Virus record (IMG/VR): IMGVR_UViG_3300045968_000057 | Location: 1 to 44,264 of that record | Length of the DNA: 44,264 bases | Direction: 5' to 3' (one strand) | DNA from: a virus | Shown here: piece by piece, positions 15,594-23,586 of the stretch | How the letters are laid out: each line of letters begins with the position of its first letter | How positions within the stretch are numbered: position 1 is the first letter of the stretch | Notes under the pieces: generated by a model | What the model saw: only the letters and a program-made list of their open reading frames with translations | What the model was told of the DNA's origin: nothing | Database searches by the model: none | Made by a program: the position numbers and the translations under genes

Positions 15594-17170
15594 GCGTTCC
15601 AATCCCTTGTCATGACGTATTCATATTGTATGGCCTGCAGGCGGAATGGCGCATCGGTCCCGTAGAGCGTCCAGCCGAGAAAATGGCCGAACATGGCCGC
15701 ATCCTGTTTGGGCAGGACCAGGCCCCCGCCGACGAAGGTCACCGTCTGGCCCGAGGAGTTCGTGAAGACGACCGTCTGCCCCGAGGCGTTCACGAACCTC
15801 TGGACGCGATTGGCCGCGATCGCCAGCGTCTTCGACCCGAGATCGGAGTCGATCGTGCACTGCGGGTCAATGACCGCCGGCGTCTCGAGTTCAACGCCCA
15901 GCTTCATCAGCCCTTTCATCTGGACCGATTTCCCCAGCGGGTGCAATTTGCCCACGATCTTGTACGGGACAGCCGTCGACGCGGCAGCGCCGAAGAGCTG
16001 GAAGATATTGCCGCTCCCGTCCGCGCCCCACGCCTGCGCCACGCCGTTGACGATCACGCTCGTGATCCACTTCAGCGTGGCGCCCTGCGAGGCGAAGAAC
16101 ATCTTGCCCTCGCTGAACCCGAGCACCAGCGGCGTTCCGGTCGTCACGCCGTTCGCGGGCGTCGGGAGCGAAGGCGTGTTGGCCTGCGTATAGGTGACCA
16201 GAAATAGCATGCAGTAGAGGTTCTGCACGAGCGACACGGCCGCTGGCACATCGCCGGTCAGCATCAGCCCCGGAAAGAGCCGGTCGATCGCCTTGGAGAT
16301 CTTCTGGGGCGACACGCCTGAGATCGCATAGATCCCGCCGGGCGAAAAGAACGCGATGGCCCGGAAGAACGGGATGCCGGACGACGGAGCGCTCGAGCCC
16401 ACCGAAGGCACGACGTTCGAGATGGCGAAGGTCCGCACGACGGATGGTGCCACGCCCGACGCCTGCACGTTGCTGATGGTCTCCACGCTCGCGGGGCCAA
16501 CGATCCACAACTGCTCGACGGCCGAGAGCATGAAGGTGATATTGCCGATGAATGCCTCGTCGGTGATCGTGACCGATCCGGCCCCGTTGCCCGCCGTGAA
16601 GTCGTTGAACGTCGCCGGGGCCGTAAAGGTGATTGTGCGATTGTTCCCGAGCCACACGCTGCCCTGGAAGACGGCGATGGAGGTCCCGACCATCGTCGCG
16701 TCAATGACGGTGTACGTGGTCCCATCCCACGAGGAATAGCCGAATGTCGGGTCTTCGATCAGGATGGTAGTGCCCTGCCAGATGGTCATGCGGGCCGACG
16801 TGGACACCGTACCCGCGCCGCCGCCGATCACGGTTTGCACGCCGCCGGGCACCGTCACCTGAGTGAGCGAGCCGTCGGAGCCCACGACCATGACGATGGC
16901 CACGCCGTTCAGTGTGAAGCCGAACATGGACGCGATACCCTGCGAGAGCGTCGCGATGGCGTCGCCCGGACCATTGAGAATCTGGATCACGCCCTTGCCG
17001 ATGCTGATTCCGTTCTCCAGCCAGAAGAGCTCGGTGTCCTCGATGTCCGTCCGCGCATCGGTGAGATTGATCCCGGTCCAGCGGCGAAACTCGGCCGTCT
17101 GGCGCTTGTTCTGCGGCGGCGGTCGGCGGCCGTTGCCAGTGCCGACCAGCGCCGGGGAGGCCATTCTCAC
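15590..17170 (-). CDS. Virion structural protein, tail stabilisation/tubular-like
   Basis: This 526-residue protein starts with a Pro/Gly-rich basic segment, then 'FRRWTGINLTDARTDIEDTE', 'FWLENGISIGKGVI', and repeated strand pairs such as 'MFGFTLNGVAIVMVVGSDGS'. Proteins with this N-terminus are found beside adaptor genes in podovirus-like genomes and resemble packaged-DNA-stabilising or tail tubular proteins with a beta-propeller-like body. It has no signal peptide. It overlaps the adaptor gene upstream, so the pair is probably made together. Family-level assignment is by recalled pattern. Confidence 0.65.
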   Translation of the reverse strand: MRMASPALVGTGNGRRPPPQNKRQTAEFRRWTGINLTDARTDIEDTELFWLENGISIGKGVIQILNGPGDAIATLSQGIASMFGFTLNGVAIVMVVGSDGSLTQVTVPGGVQTVIGGGAGTVSTSARMTIWQGTTILIEDPTFGYSSWDGTTYTVIDATMVGTSIAVFQGSVWLGNNRTITFTAPATFNDFTAGNGAGSVTITDEAFIGNITFMLSAVEQLWIVGPASVETISNVQASGVAPSVVRTFAISNVVPSVGSSAPSSGIPFFRAIAFFSPGGIYAISGVSPQKISKAIDRLFPGLMLTGDVPAAVSLVQNLYCMLFLVTYTQANTPSLPTPANGVTTGTPLVLGFSEGKMFFASQGATLKWITSVIVNGVAQAWGADGSGNIFQLFGAAASTAVPYKIVGKLHPLGKSVQMKGLMKLGVELETPAVIDPQCTIDSDLGSKTLAIAANRVQRFVNASGQTVVFTNSSGQTVTFVGGGLVLPKQDAAMFGHFLGWTLYGTDAPFRLQAIQYEYVMTRDWNA

Positions 17171-18066
17171 CGCCAGCCCCCCATTGCCCCGCCCAGCCGC
17201 CCGCTCAAGCTCGGAATGGTCCCGACCTTGTTCGCGTCCAGCCGGTTGACCTCATCGTTGAAGCGGTCCTCGAATTCCCGCGCCTCGTCATAGGCCCGCT
17301 CGTTGTACTTCGCTTCCCGCGCCGCCCAGTACTTCACGGGGGCGTCGAACGGGGCCGGGAGCACGTCGGTGTCAGTCGTCGCGACAAGGTAGTCCTTCGG
17401 GACGATCTGCGAGCAATCGACCTCGAGCGTGTAGGCAATCGCCGGAGCCGGGGCGATCACGAATTGCGCCGGGCCGTAGCGGGCGAAGGCCACGGGCGCC
17501 CACTGGAAGACCGGCTGATACATCCGCAGGTAGGCGTTGAGCTCGCTGAATGAGCACGAGCCCATCACATAGCGGAGATTCTGGTACAGCAGATTGATGC
17601 CGACCAGGTCGAATACGGTCGTATTGCCGAGGTTCGTGAAGGTGTACGTATCGACGCCGACCGTGGTCGTGAACGAGATCAGTGTGCGATTCTGCCCGGT
17701 CTCCCGGTCCCGCTTCTGGAGACCCAAATTGATATACTTCGTTTTTTGTGCGGCCGACCAATATACATCATCGGGATCGTGCAGGATATCGCGCAGATCG
17801 TCCAGATACTGCGCGAGTGACACGGCCGACGCGATGGGCGCCAGGATGGCCCAGTCGAAGCTTCCGCCCGCGGGTGGCGATGGGACGGTAAACTGCGCCG
17901 TAAAGCCCGTCGAGAGCTTGGACGCCGGGGCCACGAAATGTGACGTGGCCCACGACGGCGTGATTTGCACCACGGTATAGGGTGTCTGCGCGACGCCTGT
18001 GAACGTGACGCCTTGCGAGACGATCCCGCCCGCGATGCTCTGAGTCCCGCTAATGAGCGTGCTCAT
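17167..18066 (-). CDS. Head-tail adaptor with an N-terminal Ig-like domain
   Basis: Residues about 1-95 form a beta-sandwich-like domain ('TPSWATSHFVAPASKLSTGF') nearly the same as the whole protein encoded at 21108-21386. Residues about 100-299 read 'YLDDLRDILHDPDDVYWSAA', then 'KYINLGLQKRDRETGQNRTL', the signature of phage adaptor/connector proteins that close the portal and receive the tail. An extra Ig-like module fused to an adaptor is unusual. Neighbours are the tail-stabilisation-like gene and a virion protein, in correct order for a podovirus-like particle. Confidence 0.7.
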   Translation of the reverse strand: MSTLISGTQSIAGGIVSQGVTFTGVAQTPYTVVQITPSWATSHFVAPASKLSTGFTAQFTVPSPPAGGSFDWAILAPIASAVSLAQYLDDLRDILHDPDDVYWSAAQKTKYINLGLQKRDRETGQNRTLISFTTTVGVDTYTFTNLGNTTVFDLVGINLLYQNLRYVMGSCSFSELNAYLRMYQPVFQWAPVAFARYGPAQFVIAPAPAIAYTLEVDCSQIVPKDYLVATTDTDVLPAPFDAPVKYWAAREAKYNERAYDEAREFEDRFNDEVNRLDANKVGTIPSLSGRLGGAMGGWR

Positions 18067-18956
18067 CGAAACACCACCGTGGGGAATACCTGATCTACAA
18101 AGTCCACGTCATCGGCCCCTGTGCCTGTGATGTGATACGCGAGTTGCCCAGCCGTGTTCGTATCGGTCGCCGAGAGAGCGATGTAATACCAGCCGCTCGC
18201 GATTTCCGTAACGGTGCCGCCCGCTGCCGCAAACGCGCCACCGGCCTTGCTGAGTGTCACGACTGGCGCCGCGCCGGTAACGGGCGTCGCGTGGTCCGAC
18301 GACGACCGCATCCGAAAGATTCGCGTGTATGCGGTGCTTTGCTTGATGAGTTGTCCGCCCAGCGAATCGACAATCCGCCCCGCCGAGGCCGCGGAGATGC
18401 CCGCGATATCGGCGGCGATGCTGGCGCCCGCAGGAGCGCCGAGCCGGGCGAAGCTGTCTCCGGTCTGCGCCGCAATGTTCGTCACGCTCGCCACAACCTG
18501 ATCGACATCAATGTTCGTGGCGCTCAGGTTGACGGCAGTCGTCGGGGAGCCGATGTTGGCCCAATCGACACCCGCCTCACCGCCCGCGCTCACGTCCAGC
18601 GTGCGCCCGGCGGTCGTCGGTCTCAGGCTTGAGCGAGCCTCGATGCTGAATTGCGCGATGACTTCGCCCACGACGGAGACGCTATCGACCGTGCCCGCAG
18701 AGATCACGAGGGCGTAATTACTCCCCGATGCGTAGCCGTTGCCGCTCGTCGCCACCACACGAACTTGATTCAGGCCCGTGACGCCATCATGGTCGGCACC
18801 CAGCGTGATCCCGCCCGTGACCTCCGTCGTGCTGTTGTCGGGGTACGCGACGATGGTCCCGCCCGAAAGCGCAAACGGCGCCCCGGTGGAGAAGCGGCGC
18901 GTCGTGAATTTCACGTCGAAGGTCACGCCGAGCGCGAAGTCGCCGACGTAACTCAT
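18063..18956 (-). CDS. Virion structural protein, tail or decoration type
   Basis: The 297-residue protein contains 'SSLRPTTAGRTLDVSAGGEA' followed by 'GVDWANIGSPTTAVNLSATN', a segment seen in many environmental phage structural proteins. An N-terminal beta domain contains 'GGTIVAYPDNSTTEVTGGIT'. A C-terminal beta domain ends in 'DDVDFVDQVF'. There is no signal peptide. ATGA overlaps on both sides link it to the adaptor and jelly-roll genes. Exact virion location unknown. Confidence 0.65.
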   Translation of the reverse strand: MSYVGDFALGVTFDVKFTTRRFSTGAPFALSGGTIVAYPDNSTTEVTGGITLGADHDGVTGLNQVRVVATSGNGYASGSNYALVISAGTVDSVSVVGEVIAQFSIEARSSLRPTTAGRTLDVSAGGEAGVDWANIGSPTTAVNLSATNIDVDQVVASVTNIAAQTGDSFARLGAPAGASIAADIAGISAASAGRIVDSLGGQLIKQSTAYTRIFRMRSSSDHATPVTGAAPVVTLSKAGGAFAAAGGTVTEIASGWYYIALSATDTNTAGQLAYHITGTGADDVDFVDQVFPTVVFR

Positions 18957-19777
18957 CCGGCGAGACCTCCGACGCCCGCGAGGCGCGGCGGATATCCGGC
19001 GAGTTTCCAGGAGAGGCCGCCTGTCTGCGGGAACGAGTAATAACGGACGATCTTGGGGCGGAGGACGGCGTAGGGCACTTTGTGGAGCAATGACGCCAAC
19101 GACTCCGAGAAATAGACACCGCTATAAAGGTATAGATAGGAAAACTGGATCGTCGTCCCGCCACCAGACTCAAAAAAATTCATCTGTTGCGATGTAGAGG
19201 TTTGAAGGCCAGCACCTCCAGTAAAAGCTCCGGTCCCTGCGGAAGTGCCATTAAAGAATACCTGCATCTCATCTCGTGGGGCCGAGGCCTGGCAGATGAA
19301 ATCAAACCACTCACCAGCCGCCCACGACGTGCCTGCCGGGACTAATTGTTTGAGGTTCCCTCCGCTATCCCATGTGTGCCAATTCACGCTGGTACTCGTC
19401 TCGGGCCGGATAATCCAGCAGCGCGGCGCACTGTCGCGGTTGAGCGTATGGACGCCCGAATTAGGAGTCTGGTCGTAAATCCGGAGCGCGATACACAGCT
19501 CCAGGGCGGCATCGAGCCCTTGAGCCGCAACTGCTCCCCCACTCCCGGAACCCGCATAGGAAACGACCGGCCCCTTGACCCCGCTGCTCCAGGTCGCCGT
19601 ATTGAAGACAAATGGGGCACGCTCGCCGAGCAGATCATAGGCATTCGCGCCAGCCGTCTCATTAAAGAGCCACGCACCGATGAGTCCCCGCGCCATCGGG
19701 TGTCCCCGGTCAACCGCGACCGTCCCGAGGGCAGGCTTGATGAGGAATCGGGGAACGCGGGTCGGCGTGAGGATCAT
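18953..19777 (-). CDS. LamG/concanavalin-like jelly-roll virion protein
   Basis: Residues about 29-235 carry 'RGLIGAWLFNETAGANAYDL', then 'LELCIALRIY', 'WHTWDSG', 'EWFDFICQA' and 'MQVFFNGTSAGTGAF', the strand order of LamG-type jelly-roll domains. These bind sugars or proteins and occur in phage tail fibres and decoration proteins. A Pro/Arg-rich tail follows. No signal peptide. Its place in the structural block suggests a surface-exposed virion component. Confidence 0.65.
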   Translation of the reverse strand: MILTPTRVPRFLIKPALGTVAVDRGHPMARGLIGAWLFNETAGANAYDLLGERAPFVFNTATWSSGVKGPVVSYAGSGSGGAVAAQGLDAALELCIALRIYDQTPNSGVHTLNRDSAPRCWIIRPETSTSVNWHTWDSGGNLKQLVPAGTSWAAGEWFDFICQASAPRDEMQVFFNGTSAGTGAFTGGAGLQTSTSQQMNFFESGGGTTIQFSYLYLYSGVYFSESLASLLHKVPYAVLRPKIVRYYSFPQTGGLSWKLAGYPPRLAGVGGLAG

Positions 19778-20544
19778 GCCGAGGTCGCGTAGGCTCCGGC
19801 CACGTACACCTGATTCGGATCGCCAGTCGTCTCAAGCGTGGTGGTCGTGGACTGCGCGACGAAGTTGACAAACTTGCGCGGCACCAACCCGAAGACCGAA
19901 GCCACCGATGGGATCATCGTGTAATACACCTGACTCGCCGTCGTATCAGTGGCCGTCACTGCCGCGAGTCGGGCGATAGCGTTGAGCACGTTGGTATCCG
20001 TGACCGTCTCGGCAGACTCGGTCCCATCGAACACATCCGGCCATGCGGAGTCATTGAGTTCTGCGACGAGGTAATGATTGATCTGTCCTGCCGCAAGACC
20101 GGCTGATTCGACGGTGTATGTTCCGTTGATCCGATAGTCCAAATACTTGTTGCTGGAGTTGTCGATGGCATCGCTTTCCCAGCCCGCGACGAAGGTCGTA
20201 GACGACGCAAGCCCGTCCAGGTTGGTCTGGGTGAGCGCCGCCGAGGCCGCATACGCGAGCTTCAGGTCCGCGTTCGGCGCATAGGCCAACCACCACGGCA
20301 CGAACCCGTAGCGGTCCAGCAGCGGATAGATGAGTTTATCCGCCAGCCGCGAGCGGATCGTGCGCCGAGGCGACCGGAATTCGATCCGGTGGCCGCGATG
20401 CTTATACTCCCAATCGGCCATGCGCTGAAGGAACTCGCCCGGCAAGGCGTCAATCGGGTGCCGGTGGCGGCAGTCGTGACACGCTGCGATCAGGTGGACC
20501 TTCGCGGCGTCGGTCAGGGGATTCAGCGGGTTGAAGACCGACAT
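19774..20544 (-). CDS. Hypothetical virion-region protein with Cys/His N-terminus
   Basis: The 256-residue product has two parts. The N-terminal 90 residues hold 'CHDCRHRHPIDALP' and a basic segment, possibly a small zinc site. The C-terminal part is Ala/Thr-rich and beta-like. It overlaps the genes on both sides (ATGA and adjacent stop). No family is recognised; a structural role is inferred from location only. Confidence 0.6.
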   Translation of the reverse strand: MSVFNPLNPLTDAAKVHLIAACHDCRHRHPIDALPGEFLQRMADWEYKHRGHRIEFRSPRRTIRSRLADKLIYPLLDRYGFVPWWLAYAPNADLKLAYAASAALTQTNLDGLASSTTFVAGWESDAIDNSSNKYLDYRINGTYTVESAGLAAGQINHYLVAELNDSAWPDVFDGTESAETVTDTNVLNAIARLAAVTATDTTASQVYYTMIPSVASVFGLVPRKFVNFVAQSTTTTLETTGDPNQVYVAGAYATSA

Positions 20545-21098
20545 TAGGGCAGGTCCCTCGCCATCTGGACATCCGTCGGCGTGATATTGCCCTCGTGGAC
20601 AAGCGTCGCGGGCGAGGCATCGCTGCCGGTGCCGGTGGCGAACAACTTCTCCCCTCGCTTGGCAAGCCGCTTCCAGAGGATCAGCAGTGCGGCCCGCGTA
20701 TTGACCCCGCCCGCCCCGGAAAAGATGTCATCGAAGAAGGCGCGGGTGTCGGCTCGGGTCGGATTCACGCCGCCTGCCAGGTAGATGGCCAGGGTTTGCA
20801 GGCGAGTGTGGTTGAGGCTGGTGAGCCCGGCCAACTCGGCCGCATTGAAGGACGCGCCGACCTGCCCAATCGGGACATTGGTCTTCCAGACCGTAAAGTT
20901 CGGGCTGGCGTTGAGGTTGTACAGATTGGCAATCGCCAGGTTCCCATCCGCGTTGTTCGGCTGGGAGTTCAGGTCCGGATTCGCCAGAATGTCGGCCTTG
21001 AGCGTTACGAGTTGCGCGGGCGTCAGGGCGGCATGTACCGGCATCGCCGCCACAAGAATCAGAACTACGAGAACTGCGCTGATAGTCCGAAGCCGCAT
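20544..21098 (-). CDS. Conserved phage structural-family protein with an added signal peptide
   Basis: The mature region reads 'LTPAQLVTLKADILANPDLN', 'SQPNNADGNLAIANLYN', 'DDIFSGAGGVNTRAALLILW' and 'AEKLFATGTGS'-like 'GEKLFATGTGSDASPATLVH'. This is a family frequent in phage structural operons whose members, as I know them, begin directly at the 'LTTAQLATLKADI' segment. Here a 23-residue Sec signal (Met-Arg-Leu-Arg, Val/Leu-rich core, ending Pro-Val-His-Ala) precedes it. The fusion implies export of a protein that is normally cytoplasmic before assembly. Length otherwise is normal for the family. Confidence 0.7.
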   Translation of the reverse strand: MRLRTISAVLVVLILVAAMPVHAALTPAQLVTLKADILANPDLNSQPNNADGNLAIANLYNLNASPNFTVWKTNVPIGQVGASFNAAELAGLTSLNHTRLQTLAIYLAGGVNPTRADTRAFFDDIFSGAGGVNTRAALLILWKRLAKRGEKLFATGTGSDASPATLVHEGNITPTDVQMARDLP

Positions 21099-21107
21099 AG
21101 CGCCCCC

Positions 21108-21386
21108 CTATACCGCTGTCACAAAGCCCCAGAGTTCATTGGCCGCCGCCGCCAGGGCGCTATCCGAGGCGTCCGTCGTGACGGTCCAGTCGGCATCCGA
21201 ATCAACCGATGGCGAGATGTTGAATTGCGCGACCCATTGGCTTGTCGTCTTGCTCGCAGGGGCCACGAACACGTCCGTGCCCCACGAGGGCGTCAGGGCC
21301 GCCTCGTAGGGCGTGACGAAGGCCCCCGTGATGGTCACGGAGATCGCCCCGGCCGGGACGGTCACGGTCCCGCCCTGCGAGGCCAC
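21108..21386 (-). CDS. Small Ig-like beta-sandwich protein
   Basis: The 92-residue product, starting with GTG at 21386, is a single beta-sandwich: 'VTITGAFVTPYEAALTPSWG', 'DVFVAPASKTTSQWVAQFNI', 'DADWTV'. The same domain forms the N-terminus of the adaptor protein at 17167-18066, so the genome has two copies. No signal peptide. Such domains are found in virion decoration proteins; the position just after a fibre-like gene agrees. Confidence 0.65.
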   Translation of the reverse strand: MASQGGTVTVPAGAISVTITGAFVTPYEAALTPSWGTDVFVAPASKTTSQWVAQFNISPSVDSDADWTVTTDASDSALAAAANELWGFVTAV

Positions 21387-22526
21387 CTAGCCGACCCCGA
21401 GACAGTGAATCGAGAACACGCTGCCCTGTGCGGGGCTGATGTGCGTGTTCACAGAGGCGCCCGTGGTGGTCACGTTGGTCACGCTGACGGTCGAGGCGGT
21501 CGAGGTATTCAGTTGCGCGATACAGGACGGCGCCACGGTGAACGTCTTTCCGAAGTTCACGGTGAACGGGTTCGCGGGTACACCCGTCGAGCCCATCGTG
21601 ACCTTCATAGAGGCCGGAGTGCCGACCACCGTGGGCGATGTGCCGCACCCGTGGATACAGTACGGAGCGCTCGCGGGGCCAGAATTGACGAGGACCGGCG
21701 TCGCATTAAAACTGACGCCCGAGGCCACCATCAACGCGCCCTCATTCGTAATACGCACAGGCCCGTTCGTGCCGTTACCCTCGTAGTCGAAGGCGTAGCC
21801 GTTGGCCGAAATGGTGCTCGCCGTGATCCAGATGCCTCGAGCCCATTGGCTATTGGCCGCCGCCGTGCGAATCCCGAGCGCGGCCGGGCCAGTCGTAAAC
21901 CCGCCGTAGGCGTCCAGCGTCATGCCAAAGTGATTAAAGTCCGTGGGGTTCAGCAGATCGTTCCGGAGTTCGTTATTGAACGAGACCTCAATCCCGTTTA
22001 CGAACGCCGCTGCTGTGCTGCTCTGATGGGCGATGACGTTGAGCGGGATACACCCATCCGGCGTCGCGACGGTCCCGGTCACGCAACGCAGGCCAAGCGG
22101 GATGCGGAAGAAGCCGGCCGTCAGCGTGTTGGTCGCCGTCATGTCGAGGAACATGCCGACGTGCTGATTCGTACCTGTCGCTGTGGCCGAGTAATTGAAG
22201 TAGTCGTTGACGCGATTGGCCTGACCACCGATCGTGTAGGCGATAGGCTGCTGATTGTTGACGGAGACGGTGGCCCACGAGCCATTGAAATAGACGCGGA
22301 TCTGCCCCGTCGCGGCCTCGGTGCACCAGGTCTGCCCACTGACGGGCGAGGTAATGGCGTCGCAATTGGTCCGGCTTCCGGTCGCAGAGGTGCCGAAGAA
22401 TCCGACGCCCTGTGCGTCGGCCGGGATGGGACTCACGGTGAGCCAGAGGACGAACCCGGCTACGAAGCCGAGCACGATCCCCAGCGTGAGGACAAGAAGG
22501 AGGCGCGTTGAACGGTCTCCGAACAC
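21387..22526 (-). CDS. Signal-anchored fibre-like protein
   Basis: GTG start at 22526 after an AAAGGAGG ribosome binding site. Residues 8-32 are one long hydrophobic helix preceded by Arg residues and followed by Pro-Ala-Asp-Ala-Gln, acting as a signal peptide or anchor. The mature part has 'CDAITSPVSGQTWCTEAATG' and 'QIRVYFNGSWATV', the short module common in phage fibre/decoration proteins, then Asn/Thr/Gly-rich strands with several cysteines. It lies immediately downstream of the capsid gene, where decoration proteins are often found. Confidence 0.65.
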   Translation of the reverse strand: MFGDRSTRLLLVLTLGIVLGFVAGFVLWLTVSPIPADAQGVGFFGTSATGSRTNCDAITSPVSGQTWCTEAATGQIRVYFNGSWATVSVNNQQPIAYTIGGQANRVNDYFNYSATATGTNQHVGMFLDMTATNTLTAGFFRIPLGLRCVTGTVATPDGCIPLNVIAHQSSTAAAFVNGIEVSFNNELRNDLLNPTDFNHFGMTLDAYGGFTTGPAALGIRTAAANSQWARGIWITASTISANGYAFDYEGNGTNGPVRITNEGALMVASGVSFNATPVLVNSGPASAPYCIHGCGTSPTVVGTPASMKVTMGSTGVPANPFTVNFGKTFTVAPSCIAQLNTSTASTVSVTNVTTTGASVNTHISPAQGSVFSIHCLGVG

Positions 22527-22568
22527 CCGAGCCTCCTTTCTAGGTAGTCGCTACGTTCGCCCTACTTC

Positions 22569-23585
22569 TCAGACCACGTTGCTGTTGTAGCCGGTCGCCA
22601 CCGTGATCGTCTTCCGCTTGGCGCAGACGAAGTTCAGAAGAACGACCAGCGCGCCGACGTACCCAAGCTGGTTGTTCGGCAGCGTCGAGGCGAATCCGGT
22701 GAACGCGAACGCTGCCGCCTCGTGGATGTACGCGGCGAGGTAGCGGGTGTTCCAGTACCAGATCTCGCCCTCAGGAATGCCGAGGTCCATGTACACCGGG
22801 ACCGCGCCGATCATCAGCGCCGTGAAGCCCGCACGGGCGCCGAGGTTCGACTGGTCGAACGACTGCTGCGGGGTGATGAGGTACTGCTCCAGGCTCAGGA
22901 AGTCCTCTGACAGCAACTCCCACGTGCCCGGCCCTGCCGCGGCGATGTTCGGCGACTCACCCGAGGCGAACTTGGTCGCGCTCACGATGTCGCGCAGCAC
23001 GAGCGCCCGGGTCGGGTTGCCGGAGACGGTGCGGACGTTGGCCCGCCACCAGTCGTTCGCGGCGCCGTCGATGTTGCCGTAGGTGCCCTGGCCCGCCGTC
23101 GCTGCCGCGGTCCCGGCCATCAACCGAAGCGAGTCGACGTTGATGCCGCCACCCGCGCCGGTCAGGAACGCCGTCGAGAGGTAGTCGGCGATCTGGTTGC
23201 CCGCGTCATTCATGCGCGCCTCGATCAGCGGCACGACGGCGGCGTTCAGCTGGATCAGGCCCTCGAGACCCGGGAACGGAATCGGCACCACGACCGCCGC
23301 GAGGTTGACATCGACCTCGAAGGAGCCGTTTTGCACAGTCGGCTGAGTGAACGCGCCCGAGTAGTCGGTCGCCTGCGCCGTGGTGAACGGCAGGCCCTGG
23401 ACCGGGATCGTCACCGACGATACGCCGCCGCTGGCCGTCTGAGCGTTCGCGAGGCAGGCCGACAGGACGGGTGTGGCCCTGTAGATCTGCACGACCATCT
23501 TTGGGACGAAGGCGCGTCGCGTGACGACCGTGAGCTCCGTTCCAATCGCACCACCCGGGACCGCACCAGTACCAATCAGCGGCAT
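22569..23585 (-). CDS. Major capsid protein (HK97-like fold)
   Basis: This 338-residue protein has no signal peptide. 'IGTELTVVTRRAFVPKMVVQ' and 'IYRATPVLSACLANAQTASG' at the N-terminus, 'LIEARMNDAGNQIADYLSTA' in the spine-helix region, and 'LVLRDIVSATKFASGE' plus 'GFTALMIGAVPVYMD' in the C-terminal half match the general layout of HK97-type coat proteins of podoviruses and siphoviruses. Size is normal. An AGGAGAAC ribosome binding site precedes the ATG. Downstream of scaffold-like genes and upstream of adaptor genes, as expected, though a membrane protein gene lies between. Confidence 0.7.
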   Translation of the reverse strand: MPLIGTGAVPGGAIGTELTVVTRRAFVPKMVVQIYRATPVLSACLANAQTASGGVSSVTIPVQGLPFTTAQATDYSGAFTQPTVQNGSFEVDVNLAAVVVPIPFPGLEGLIQLNAAVVPLIEARMNDAGNQIADYLSTAFLTGAGGGINVDSLRLMAGTAAATAGQGTYGNIDGAANDWWRANVRTVSGNPTRALVLRDIVSATKFASGESPNIAAAGPGTWELLSEDFLSLEQYLITPQQSFDQSNLGARAGFTALMIGAVPVYMDLGIPEGEIWYWNTRYLAAYIHEAAAFAFTGFASTLPNNQLGYVGALVVLLNFVCAKRKTITVATGYNSNVV

Positions 23586-23586
23586 G

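Noticed and set aside
20595-22511. A 638-codon open frame on the plus strand
   Set aside because: It runs antisense across three well-supported minus-strand genes, is extremely Arg/Gly-rich and has no domain; it is a product of high GC third-position bias.
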